64,000 bases of DNA, taken from contig NZ_JARUBM010000002.1 in the NCBI RefSeq assembly GCF_029626175.1, positions 1,736,001 through 1,800,000 of the forward strand, given 5' to 3'. Of the stretch, positions 25,423 to 34,347 are shown in pieces. Under the pieces are notes generated by a model, which saw nothing but the letters and a program-made list of their open reading frames with translations, did not search any database and had not been told where the DNA came from. The translations under genes were made by a program, and so were the position numbers. The first letter of the stretch is position 1, and each line of letters begins with the position of its first letter. This stretch comes from Micromonospora sp. WMMD1082. GTDB taxonomy: Bacteria; Actinomycetota; Actinomycetes; Mycobacteriales; Micromonosporaceae.

Positions 25423-27264
25423 GTGGCTGCGGGGAGCGACGGCGGCCCGGCCAACCGGGACGAGGTCCGTCGACACCCCCTGCGTAACCTCTGGCGGCTG
25501 CGCCACTACCTGCGTCCGCACGCGGTCGAGTTCGGGTGGCTGATGGTGGCCGGGCTCGCGGCCACCGGGGCGGGCATCGCCGTACCCCTGGTCGCGCAGC
25601 AGGTCGTCGACGGACCGGTAGCTCGGCGGGACCTGACCGGACTGTTCCACCTGGCCGGGCTCGCGCTGCTGCTCGGCCTGGCCGAGGCCCTGCTGATCTT
25701 CATCCGCCGGTGGACGCAGTCGTCGTCCTCCGTGGCGATGGAGGCGGCCATCCGGGCCGACGTCTACGCCCACCTGCAACGGCTGCCGCCCAGCTTCCAC
25801 GACCGGTGGCCGTCCGGTCAGCTGCTCTCCCGGATCACCAGCGACCTGTCGGTGCTGCGCCGGTTCCTCTCCTTCGGGCTGTTCTTCCTCGTCCTCAACG
25901 TGGTCACCTACCTGGTCGTGGTGGTGCTGCTGGTCCGCCTGTACCCCGCGCTGGGCGCGCTGGTGGCGGCCAGCGCGGTGCCGCTGTTCGTGATCGCCCG
26001 CCGCTTCGGCCGGCACTACCACGCCGCGTCCCGACGGATGCAGGACCAGCAGGGCGACGTGGCCACGCTGGTCGAGGAGACCGCGCAGGGCCTGCGCACG
26101 ATGAAGGCGTACGGGCGGGGGCCGCAACTGACCGCCCGGTTCGTCGGCGGCGCCAGGGCGTTGCACGACACCGGGGTCGGCAAGGGACGGCTGCTCGCCC
26201 GCACCTCCGCGCTGCTCGATCTGGTGCCGAACCTGACCCTGGGCATCGTGCTGGTGGCCGGTGCCGCGGCGGTCGCCGGCGGGCGGCTCACCATCGGCCA
26301 GCTGGTCACCTTCGTCAGCCTCCAACTGATGCTGATCTGGCCGGTGCAGTCGCTGGGTTGGATCATCGCCAACGGGCAGGAGGCAGCCACCGCCGCCGAC
26401 CGGATCCAGGAGGTGCTGGCCACCCGACCGGCCATTGTCGACGCGCCGATCGCCGTCGCCCTGGCCCGCTCCACGGTACGCGGCCGGCTCCGCTTCGAGG
26501 CGGTCGGCTTCCGCTACCCGGGCAGCGCCGCGCCGGTGCTGCGCGGCGTCGACCTGACCGTCGAGGCCGGCGAGACCCTCGCCGTGGTCGGTGCCACCGG
26601 CAGCGGCAAGAGCACCCTGCTGTCCCTGGTGCCCCGGCTGCACGATGTCGGGGCGGGCCGGATCACCCTCGACGGGCACGACCTACGCGACCTGCGGCTG
26701 GCCTCGCTGCGCGGCCTGGTCGGCACGGCCTTCGAGGAGCCGACGCTGTTCTCCATGTCGGTGTGGGAGAACCTCACCCTCGGCCGGCCCGACGCCGGTG
26801 CGGACGAGGTCCGGGCCGCCCTCGCGCTGGCCCAGGCCGAGTTCGCGTACGACCTGCCGTGGGGACTGCGTACCCGGCTCGGCGAGCAGGGCCTGTCGCT
26901 CTCCGGCGGCCAGCGGCAGCGGCTCGCGCTGGCCCGGGCGGTGCTCGTCCGGCCGGCCGTGCTCGTCCTCGACGATCCGCTCTCCGCACTCGACGTGCAC
27001 ACCGAGGCGCTGGTGGAAGCCGCGCTGAAACGGGTGCTGCGGAACACCACCACGCTGCTGGTGGTCCACCGGCCCTCCACCGTCGCCCTCGCCGACCGGG
27101 TCGCGCTGCTGGAGCACGGCCGGATCGCCGCCGTCGGCACCCACGCCGACCTGCTGGCCACCGTGCCCGCGTACCGTGCGGTGCTCTCCGCCGAGCCGGC
27201 CGCGCCGAATCCCCGCACGCCGGCCGATCCGGCGCCCGGCGGCTCTTCCCTGGTGTGCTCGTGA
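25423..27264 (+). CDS. ABC exporter half-transporter with degenerate Walker B
   Basis: 613-aa half-transporter: a six-helix ABC transmembrane domain (residues about 30-310) fused to an ATPase domain. Walker A is GATGSGKST and the signature LSGGQRQR is canonical, but Walker B ends LVLDDPLSALD, with aspartate where the catalytic glutamate normally sits. This is the pattern of the weak-hydrolysis subunit in heterodimeric exporters such as TM287/288. Its stop overlaps the next gene's GTG (GTGA), so the two halves are made together. The exported substrate is unknown; multidrug or lipid export is typical of the class. Confidence 0.92.
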   Translation: MAAGSDGGPANRDEVRRHPLRNLWRLRHYLRPHAVEFGWLMVAGLAATGAGIAVPLVAQQVVDGPVARRDLTGLFHLAGLALLLGLAEALLIFIRRWTQSSSSVAMEAAIRADVYAHLQRLPPSFHDRWPSGQLLSRITSDLSVLRRFLSFGLFFLVLNVVTYLVVVVLLVRLYPALGALVAASAVPLFVIARRFGRHYHAASRRMQDQQGDVATLVEETAQGLRTMKAYGRGPQLTARFVGGARALHDTGVGKGRLLARTSALLDLVPNLTLGIVLVAGAAAVAGGRLTIGQLVTFVSLQLMLIWPVQSLGWIIANGQEAATAADRIQEVLATRPAIVDAPIAVALARSTVRGRLRFEAVGFRYPGSAAPVLRGVDLTVEAGETLAVVGATGSGKSTLLSLVPRLHDVGAGRITLDGHDLRDLRLASLRGLVGTAFEEPTLFSMSVWENLTLGRPDAGADEVRAALALAQAEFAYDLPWGLRTRLGEQGLSLSGGQRQRLALARAVLVRPAVLVLDDPLSALDVHTEALVEAALKRVLRNTTTLLVVHRPSTVALADRVALLEHGRIAAVGTHADLLATVPAYRAVLSAEPAAPNPRTPADPAPGGSSLVCS

Positions 27265-29138
27265 CCGCCGGAACGACCGGGCCGGCGCCCCTACCGGAGT
27301 CCGATCCGGCGCACTGGCGGGGGGTGGCGGCCGATCCGCATGCCGACCGCAGCCTCGCCGAGGACGCCGATCCGGCGGCGGTGGCCCGGCTGCGCACCCG
27401 CAGCCGAGCGCTGCTGGCCGACGTGCTGCGCCCGCACCGCGCCCGGCTGGGCGCGGCGGTCGCACTGCTGTTGACCCAGAACGCCGCGGCCATGTCCGGG
27501 CCGTACCTGGTCATGCTCGGCATCGACCGGACGATCGAGCCGCTGCGGGCCGGCAACCCCGGCCCGCTGGTCGCCGTCGCCGTGTCGTTCGCCGCCGCGG
27601 CCGGGATCGAGTACGCGGCCCGCCGCGGTTTCCTCACCGTCTCCGCCCGGATCGGCCAGGCCGTCCTGCTCGACCTGCGCCAACGGGTGTACGCGCACTT
27701 CCTGCGCCTGCCGGTCGCCTTCCACGAGCGGTACACCTCGGGCCGGATGATCTCGCGGCTGACCAGCGACATCGACTCGATCGCGGAGCTGGCCGAAGGA
27801 GGCGTCGAGAGCCTGGTGATGGCCGCGCTGACGATCGTGTCGGTGGCCGGCATCCTGCTCTGGCTGGATCTGCCGCTGGCCGCGGTGACCCTGCTCGCCT
27901 TCCCGCTGCTGTTCTGGCTGTCCCGCTGGTTCGCCCGCGCCTCGGCCGCCGCGTACCGGCGCACCCGGGAGGCGATGGCCATGGTCATCGTCCACTTCGT
28001 CGAGTCGATGCGGGGCATCCGGGCCGTGCAGGCGTACCGCCGGGAGCCGCGCAACCAGCACATCTTCGACTCGGTCAACGACGACTACCGCCGGTCCAGC
28101 CGGCACGCGTTCCACCTGATCGCGACGTACTCGCCGGGGCTGAAGCTGATCGGCAACGTCACGGTGGCGGTGGTGCTCTGCTACGGCGGTGCCCGGGTGC
28201 TGGCCGGTGACACCGGGGTCGGCGTGCTCGCGGCCTTCCTGCTCTACCTGCGCCGGTTCTTCGAGCCGATGCAGGAGCTGAGCCAGTTCTACAACTCCCT
28301 GCAGTCGGCGACGGCGGCGCTGGAGAAGCTCGCCGGGGTGCTCGACGAGCGGCCCTCGGTCGCCGAACCGGCCCGTCCCGTGCCGCTGCCCCGCGCACCG
28401 GGACGCGGCGCGGTCCAGTTCCGCGCGGTGTCGTTCGGGTACCGCCCGGACGCGCCGATCCTGACCGGGCTGGACCTCACCATTCCCGCCGGGCAGACCG
28501 TGGCGCTGATCGGGCCGACCGGTGCCGGCAAGTCCACCGTCGCCAAGCTGCTCGCCCGGTTCCACGACCCGGCCACCGGCACGGTCACCCTCGCCGGGGT
28601 GGACCTGCGCCACGTCGCCGACGCGGAGCTGCGCCGGGCGGTGGTCCTGGTCACCCAGGAGACGCACCTGTTCGGCGGCAGCGTGGCGGAGAACATCCGG
28701 TTCGGCCGGCCGGATGCCGACGACGACGCGGTCGAGGCCGCCGCCCGCGCCATCGGCGCGCACGACTTCATCGCGGCGCTGCCCGACGGGTACGCCACCG
28801 AGGTGCACCGGCGCGGCGGGCGGCTCTCCGCCGGGCAGCGGCAGCTGGTCGCCTTCGCCCGGGCCTTCCTGGCCGACCCGGCGGTGCTGATCCTCGACGA
28901 GGCCACCTCGTCGCTGGACGTACCGACCGAACGCCTGGTGCAGCACGCCCTCGGCACCATCCTGCGGGACCGGACCGCGGTGGTGATCGCGCACCGGCTC
29001 TCCACCGTGGAGATCGCCGACCGGGTGCTGGTCCTCGACGCGGGCCGGATCGTCGAGGACGGCCCGCCGGCCGAGCTGATCGCCGGCGGCGGCCGGTACG
29101 CCGCCCTGCACCGCCGGTGGCGCGACTCGCTGCTCTAG
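27261..29138 (+). CDS. ABC exporter half-transporter, catalytic subunit
   Basis: 625-aa partner of the preceding half-transporter. After about 60 residues of hydrophilic N-terminus comes the membrane domain (residues 65-350), with the coupling helix region VHFVESMRGIRAVQAYRRE, then the ATPase: Walker A GPTGAGKST, signature LSAGQRQL, Walker B LILDEATSSLD with the catalytic glutamate, and the H-loop AHRLST. The GTG start at 27261 overlaps the upstream stop; the frame is open far upstream but that is only the shadow of the first gene. Normal length for the family. Confidence 0.93.
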   Translation: MTAGTTGPAPLPESDPAHWRGVAADPHADRSLAEDADPAAVARLRTRSRALLADVLRPHRARLGAAVALLLTQNAAAMSGPYLVMLGIDRTIEPLRAGNPGPLVAVAVSFAAAAGIEYAARRGFLTVSARIGQAVLLDLRQRVYAHFLRLPVAFHERYTSGRMISRLTSDIDSIAELAEGGVESLVMAALTIVSVAGILLWLDLPLAAVTLLAFPLLFWLSRWFARASAAAYRRTREAMAMVIVHFVESMRGIRAVQAYRREPRNQHIFDSVNDDYRRSSRHAFHLIATYSPGLKLIGNVTVAVVLCYGGARVLAGDTGVGVLAAFLLYLRRFFEPMQELSQFYNSLQSATAALEKLAGVLDERPSVAEPARPVPLPRAPGRGAVQFRAVSFGYRPDAPILTGLDLTIPAGQTVALIGPTGAGKSTVAKLLARFHDPATGTVTLAGVDLRHVADAELRRAVVLVTQETHLFGGSVAENIRFGRPDADDDAVEAAARAIGAHDFIAALPDGYATEVHRRGGRLSAGQRQLVAFARAFLADPAVLILDEATSSLDVPTERLVQHALGTILRDRTAVVIAHRLSTVEIADRVLVLDAGRIVEDGPPAELIAGGGRYAALHRRWRDSLL

Positions 29139-29179
29139 GTAGACGACTGCATTGGCGTGCCCGTCGACGGCTCGCTGCC

Positions 29180-29185
29180 TACGAT
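29180..29185 (+). promoter_or_regulatory. -10 box TACGAT, leaderless valS
   Basis: TACGAT ends 6 nt before the ATG at 29192, and no ribosome site is present. Confidence 0.5.
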
Positions 29186-29191
29186 CAACGG

Positions 29192-31756
29192 ATGACTGAT
29201 ACGGCGAGGACTGCCCGCACCGGCGTCCCCGAGCGTCCGAGTCTGGACGGGCTCGAGGAGACCTGGTCGCGCCGCTGGCAGGAGGAGGGCACGTACGCGT
29301 TCGACCGCAGCAGGCAGCGGTCGGACGTATACGCGATCGACACCCCGCCACCGACCGTATCGGGCGAGCTGCACATGGGGCACGTCTTCTCGTACACGCA
29401 CACCGACCTGGTCGCCCGCTTTCAGCGGATGCGCGGCCGGACGGTCTTCTACCCGATCGGCTGGGACGACAACGGCCTGCCCACCGAGCGCCGGGTGCAG
29501 AACGTCTACGGCGTGCGCTGCGATCCGTCGCTGCCGTACGACCCGCAGTGGCGGGCGCCGGAGGCCCCGGTGGACGACGCCGCCCGCAAGGATCCGACCC
29601 CGATCTCCCGGCGCAACTTCATCGAGCTGTGCGAGCGGCTGACCGGCGACGACGAGCAGGTCTTCGAGGCGCTGTGGCGCCGGCTCGGGCTGTCGGTGGA
29701 CTGGTCGCTGATGTACACCACCATCGGTCCGGTGGCCCGGGCCACCTCCCAGCGGGCGTTCCTGCGCAACCTCGCCCGGGGCGAGGCGTACCAGGCCGAG
29801 GCGCCGACGCTGTGGGACGTCGGCTTCGCCACCGCGGTGGCCCAGGCCGAGTTGGAGGACCGGGAGCGGCCGGGCGCGTACCACCGGCTGCGGTTCCACG
29901 CGCCCGGTGGGCGGGAGGTGCTGATCGACACCACCCGGCCGGAGCTGCTGCCGGCCTGCGTGGCGCTGGTCTGCCACCCCGACGACGAGCGGTACGCCGA
30001 CCTGGTCGGCACGTCCGTGCGTACCCCCGTCTTCGACGTCGAGGTGCCGGTGCGCGCGCACCCGCTGGCGGACCCGGCCAAGGGCACCGGCATCGCGATG
30101 GTCTGCACCTTCGGCGACCTGACCGACGTGACCTGGTGGCGGGAGCTGGCCCTGGGCACCCGGGTGGTGATCGGCCGGGACGGTCGGCTGCTGCCGGAGG
30201 CGCCGGCCGGGGTGCCCGCGCAGCCGTACGCGGCGCTGGCCGGGCAGACCGTGAACGGCGTCCGGCGGACAATCGTGGCGCTGCTGGCCGACGCCGGTGA
30301 CCTCGTCGGCGAGGCGCGCCCGATCACCCACCCGGTGAAGTTCTACGAGCGGGGCGACCGGCCACTGGAGATCGTCTCGACCCGGCAGTGGTACCTGCGC
30401 AACGGTGGCCGCGACGCCGACCTGCGCGCGGCGCTGCTGGGCCGGGGGCGCGAGCTGCGCTGGGTGCCGGAACACATGCGGCACCGCTACGAGCACTGGG
30501 TGGGCGGCCTGACCGGCGACTGGCTGGTCAGCCGGCAGCGCTTCTTCGGCGTGCCGGTGCCGGTGTGGTACCGGCTCGACGACGCTGGCGAGCCGGACTG
30601 GTCCCAGCCTCTCATCCCGGACGAGTCCGCGCTGCCGATCGACCCGTCCGAGGACGCCCCGCCCGGGTACGACGAGGCGCAGCGCGGCGTGCCCGGCGGG
30701 TTCGTCGGTGACCCGGACGTATTGGACACCTGGGCCACCTCGTCGCTGACCCCGCAGATCGTCGGCGGCTGGGAACGCGACCCCGACCTGTTCCGGCGGG
30801 TCTTCCCGATGGACCTGCGTCCGCAGGGCCAGGAGATCATCCGCACCTGGCTGTTCGCCAGCGTGGTCCGGGCACACCTGGAACACGGCACGCTGCCCTG
30901 GCGGACGACCGAGCTGTCCGGGTGGATCCTCGACCCGGACCGCAAGAAGATGTCGAAGTCCAAGGGGAACGTGGTCACCCCGATGGCGCTGCTGGAGCAG
31001 CACGGCTCCGACGCGGTGCGGTACTGGGCGGCCAGCGGCAAGCCCGGTACCGACCTCGCCTTCGACCCGGCCCAGATCAAGATCGGCCGGCGGCTCGCCA
31101 CCAAGCTGCTCAACGCGTCCAGGTTCGCGCTCGGGCTGGGCGCCGCCGACGCGCTGCGCGCCCCGGTGACCGAGCCGCTGGACCGGGCCATGCTCGCCGA
31201 GTTGACCACCGTGGTCGCGTCCGCGACCACCGCCTTCGAGGCGTACGACCACACGGCGGCGTTGCAGGCCACCGAGTCGTTCTTCTGGCGGTTCTGCGAC
31301 GACTACATCGAGCTGGTGAAGGAACGCGCCTACGGCACCGGGGCCGGTGCCGACTCGGCCCGCGCGGCGCTGGCCACCGCGCTCTCGGTGCAGCTGAGGC
31401 TGTTCGCCCCGGTGCTGCCGTTCGCGACCGAGCAGGTGTGGTCGTGGTGGCGGTACGGCTCGGTGCACCGGGCACCCTGGCCCACCACGTACGAGGTGGG
31501 CCGGGCCGTGTCGAGCGAGGGGGATCCGGAGCTGCTGCGGCTGGCCTCGGACGCGCTGGGGCAGGTCCGCCGGGCCAAGTCCGAGCGGAAGCTGTCGATG
31601 AAGGCGGAGGTGCCGCTGGCCGAGGCGCTCGGTCCCGCCGCCCTGCTCGACCAGCTCTCCCTGGTCGTCGGCGACCTACGCGCGGCGGGCCACATCGGCA
31701 AGCTCGACTTCCTTCCCGACCGCACGCCCGACCTCGTCATCGCCTGCGCCTTCTAG
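29192..31756 (+). CDS. valS: valyl-tRNA synthetase (short type without C-terminal arm)
   Basis: 854-aa class I synthetase that charges tRNA-Val. The HIGH motif is GELHMGH (H61 to H64), the KMSKS loop is KKMSKSKGN near residue 587, the CP1 editing domain lies between them, and an anticodon-binding helical domain follows (about 640-780). The protein ends soon after (DLRAAGHIGKLDFLP...) without the coiled-coil arm of ordinary bacterial ValRS. That and the PTERRVQNVYGVRCDPSLPYD stretch resemble the archaeal/Rickettsia type also found in some actinobacteria. The start is set by the -10 box; the frame opens upstream at 29117 without support. Confidence 0.93.
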   Translation: MTDTARTARTGVPERPSLDGLEETWSRRWQEEGTYAFDRSRQRSDVYAIDTPPPTVSGELHMGHVFSYTHTDLVARFQRMRGRTVFYPIGWDDNGLPTERRVQNVYGVRCDPSLPYDPQWRAPEAPVDDAARKDPTPISRRNFIELCERLTGDDEQVFEALWRRLGLSVDWSLMYTTIGPVARATSQRAFLRNLARGEAYQAEAPTLWDVGFATAVAQAELEDRERPGAYHRLRFHAPGGREVLIDTTRPELLPACVALVCHPDDERYADLVGTSVRTPVFDVEVPVRAHPLADPAKGTGIAMVCTFGDLTDVTWWRELALGTRVVIGRDGRLLPEAPAGVPAQPYAALAGQTVNGVRRTIVALLADAGDLVGEARPITHPVKFYERGDRPLEIVSTRQWYLRNGGRDADLRAALLGRGRELRWVPEHMRHRYEHWVGGLTGDWLVSRQRFFGVPVPVWYRLDDAGEPDWSQPLIPDESALPIDPSEDAPPGYDEAQRGVPGGFVGDPDVLDTWATSSLTPQIVGGWERDPDLFRRVFPMDLRPQGQEIIRTWLFASVVRAHLEHGTLPWRTTELSGWILDPDRKKMSKSKGNVVTPMALLEQHGSDAVRYWAASGKPGTDLAFDPAQIKIGRRLATKLLNASRFALGLGAADALRAPVTEPLDRAMLAELTTVVASATTAFEAYDHTAALQATESFFWRFCDDYIELVKERAYGTGAGADSARAALATALSVQLRLFAPVLPFATEQVWSWWRYGSVHRAPWPTTYEVGRAVSSEGDPELLRLASDALGQVRRAKSERKLSMKAEVPLAEALGPAALLDQLSLVVGDLRAAGHIGKLDFLPDRTPDLVIACAF

Positions 31757-31761
31757 ACCGT

Positions 31762-31808
31762 CGGGTGCGAGGAAGGGCCCCGATGGGAGGAGCCCTTCCT
31801 CGCACCCG
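31762..31808. terminator. bidirectional hairpin terminator
   Basis: Perfect 17-bp stem CGGGTGCGAGGAAGGGC paired with GCCCTTCCTCGCACCCG around a 13-nt loop. It lies between the converging valS and ABC permease genes and touches the permease stop codon. Confidence 0.85.
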
Positions 31809-32519
31809 TCAGCTGGTCTCGCCGGCGACGGAGAAGGAGCGGAGGCGGTCGATGGAGAGCGCCGTGGCGGCGACGATGATCAGCGCGGTCATCACCACCG
31901 CCACCGGCACGGAGACCGTGGTGCTGAGCAGCTCGGTCGGGGCGAGCCGGTCGGCCAGGGCGATCACGTAGTGCTGGATCGACAGCACCCGGGTGCCGGT
32001 GACCACGTTGCCGAGCAGCCCCTCCCAGATCAACACGTAGACCAGGCCGAGCAGCACCGGCCGCCGGGTGAGCAGGCTGGCCGCCACGAACAGCGCCGAG
32101 TAGGCCAGCGCACCGGCCGAGGCGGCGACGGCGAGCGCCACGCCGAGGCGTACCGAATCGGCCAGCAGGCCCGCGGCGAACAGCGGGACCGCGACGGTGA
32201 CCGCGGTGACGCCGGACGCGACGGCCAGCTTCGGCAGCACGATCTGCCAGCGCGGCAGCGGGGAGGTGAGCACGTGCACCACCGTGCCGTCGTCGATCTC
32301 GGCACCGAGCACGCCGGTGCCGACGATCAGCGCGACCACCGGCAGCACCACCGCCAGCCCGAGGCCGACCAGCACCGGCGGACCCCAGTCGGCGGGCGCG
32401 ACCCCCAACCCTCGGGAGATGACGGCCAACACCACCAGCAGCACGGGTAGCGGTAGCAGCAGCAGGAACCGCCGGCGCCCGAACAGCCCGCGCGCGGTGA
32501 TCCAGGAGACAGTGGACAT
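31809..32519 (-). CDS. ABC-2 type permease (second system)
   Basis: 236-aa membrane protein with six predicted helices, of the ABC-2 export permease class. GTGVLGAEIDDGTVVHVLTSPLPRWQIVLPKL is the typical cytoplasmic loop after helix 2 that meets the ATPase. Last gene in a four-gene operon (ATPase, permease, ATPase, permease). Its start overlaps the preceding ATPase stop by one base (TGATG). Substrate is unknown. Confidence 0.85.
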   Translation of the reverse strand: MSTVSWITARGLFGRRRFLLLLPLPVLLVVLAVISRGLGVAPADWGPPVLVGLGLAVVLPVVALIVGTGVLGAEIDDGTVVHVLTSPLPRWQIVLPKLAVASGVTAVTVAVPLFAAGLLADSVRLGVALAVAASAGALAYSALFVAASLLTRRPVLLGLVYVLIWEGLLGNVVTGTRVLSIQHYVIALADRLAPTELLSTTVSVPVAVVMTALIIVAATALSIDRLRSFSVAGETS

Positions 32520-33469
32520 CAGGCCTCCACCAGGTAGGAGAAGACGCTCTCCAGGGATTCGTCCTCGGGCACCAGTTGCCGCACCCGCACGCCCCGGGCC
32601 AGGGCGACCTTCGGCAGCGCCCGGGTGAAGGCGCCGTAGTCGCCGGCCCGCACGGTCAGGCCGTCGCGGACCAGCTCGACCCCGTTGACCGAGGGCTCGG
32701 CCATCAGGGCGACGGCCAGCGCCCGGTCGTCGGTGGAGCGGATGGCGAAGACGTGCGGCCGGTTGGTCATCAACCGCCGGATGGTCCGGAAGTCGCCGGA
32801 GGCGGCGAGCCGCCCCGCGACCATCACCTGCACGGTGCCGGAGACCTGCTCGACCTCCTCCAGGATGTGGGAGCTGAACAGGATGGTGCGGCCCGCGTCG
32901 CCGAGGGAGTGCAGCAGCTCCATCATGTGCAGCCGCTGGCGCGGGTCCATGCCGTTGAACGGCTCGTCGAGCAGCAGCACCTGCGGGTCGTGCACCAGCG
33001 CCGCCGCCACCCGGGTCCGCTGCCGCATGCCCTTGGAGTACGTGCCGATCCGGCGGTCCTGCGCGTCCTCCATCTCGACCAGGGCCACCGCCCGGCGGGC
33101 CGCCGCCTGCGGGTCCGGCAGCCGGTGCAGTTTCGCGGTGGCCAGCACGAACTCGTACGCGGTGAGGAAGGTGTGCACGGCCTCCCGCTCGCTGACCAGC
33201 CCGAGCCGCCGGTAGACCTCCGGGTTGCGCCAGGTGGGCCGGCCGTCCAGGGTGACCGCGCCCCGGGACGGGGCGAGGAAGCCGGCCATCATGTGCAGCA
33301 GCGTGGTCTTGCCGGCACCGTTGGGGCCGAGCAGCCCGGTCACCCCGGGCCCGAGGCTCATGCTCACGTCGTTGACCGCGACCACGTTGCCGTACCAGCG
33401 GGAGACCCCGGCGAGGTCGAGGGTGCTGGTGGCGGTCGCCGGCGCGGCGGCAGGGGTTGTCGTGGTCAT
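32519..33469 (-). CDS. ABC transporter ATPase (second system)
   Basis: 316-aa ATPase of the export (CcmA/NatA-like) type. Walker A is GPNGAGKTT, the signature is YSKGMRQRTRVAAAL and Walker B is LLLDEPFNGMD. The H-loop is in FSSHILEEVEQ. A C-terminal extension of about 85 residues (after residue 230) resembles that of GldA-like export ATPases. The start overlaps the upstream permease stop (ATGA). It pairs with the 31.8-kb permease, the 33.5-kb permease, or both. Confidence 0.9.
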   Translation of the reverse strand: MTTTTPAAAPATATSTLDLAGVSRWYGNVVAVNDVSMSLGPGVTGLLGPNGAGKTTLLHMMAGFLAPSRGAVTLDGRPTWRNPEVYRRLGLVSEREAVHTFLTAYEFVLATAKLHRLPDPQAAARRAVALVEMEDAQDRRIGTYSKGMRQRTRVAAALVHDPQVLLLDEPFNGMDPRQRLHMMELLHSLGDAGRTILFSSHILEEVEQVSGTVQVMVAGRLAASGDFRTIRRLMTNRPHVFAIRSTDDRALAVALMAEPSVNGVELVRDGLTVRAGDYGAFTRALPKVALARGVRVRQLVPEDESLESVFSYLVEA

Positions 33470-34347
33470 CGGGCGGCCACCTTCCGGTAGCGGGCGAGCA
33501 GCAGGGCGACGCAGCCCGCGACGAGCGCGACGGCGACGAGCACGTACACCGGGCCGAAGGGGCCGTTGTCGGGTGCGACGCCCTCCGGGTCGGTGATCAG
33601 CAGGTCGCTCATCGCCCAGAACCCGACGCCCTGCACCAGGGTGGGCGGCGAGGCGATGCCGGCCAGCTGGTTCGCGGTCTGCGAGGGCAGGATCGACAGG
33701 ATGCCGACGATCGGCGTGGTCATCAGGAACACGGCCACGATCCCGCCGGCGGCGAAGGCCCGCTTGCCGGTCAGCGAGGCGATCAGCAGGCCGACCGAGG
33801 CGAAGACCGCCGCCCAGAGCCCGGCGTAGAGCAGGCCGGGCAGCAGGTCCAGCAGTTCGTCCCAGACCGCGCCCATCCCGTCGGCGGTGAACGCCGCGCC
33901 GAGGAACATCAGCAGCTGCGGCGCGCCGAGCAGCAGGAACAGCGCGGTGACCAGGGCCAGCAGCTTGGCCAGCGGGTAGTCGGTGTGCGGCAGCGGCCGG
34001 GAGAAGTACAGCGGCAGGACACCGCTGCGCAGGTCGCGGGAGACCAGCTCGGGCGCGGTCACCGCGACGAAGAAGATGACCAGCCAGCTCATCGCGTCGG
34101 CGAACTGGGCGTACGTCATGATCACTTCGCCGACCTGGCTGCGGATCGCGGTCACCGCGGCGGCCACCATCAGCACGATGCCCACCACGAGCCAGGGAAA
34201 GATCTTGGCCTTGGCGCTGCGACCCAGCCCGAAGGCGGTGCGCACGCCGTGCAGGTACAGCGCGCCGAAGACGTGCCGACGGCCGAGCAGGGGGCCGGTG
34301 TAACGCTGGTAGCCGATATCGTGGATGACGCCCGTCGGCTCAGGCAT
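33466..34347 (-). CDS. ABC-2 type permease (first system)
   Basis: 293-aa permease with about six helices. The segment APELVSRDLRSGVLPLYFSRPLPHTDYPLAK is the typical ABC-2 loop. The first 45 residues are cytoplasmic and begin MPEPTGVIHDIGYQRYTGP, an N-terminus commonly seen in actinobacterial members. The ATG is preceded by AGGGAGAG. It overlaps the end of the ATPase gene upstream by 8 bp. Substrate is unknown. Confidence 0.87.
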   Translation of the reverse strand: MPEPTGVIHDIGYQRYTGPLLGRRHVFGALYLHGVRTAFGLGRSAKAKIFPWLVVGIVLMVAAAVTAIRSQVGEVIMTYAQFADAMSWLVIFFVAVTAPELVSRDLRSGVLPLYFSRPLPHTDYPLAKLLALVTALFLLLGAPQLLMFLGAAFTADGMGAVWDELLDLLPGLLYAGLWAAVFASVGLLIASLTGKRAFAAGGIVAVFLMTTPIVGILSILPSQTANQLAGIASPPTLVQGVGFWAMSDLLITDPEGVAPDNGPFGPVYVLVAVALVAGCVALLLARYRKVAAR

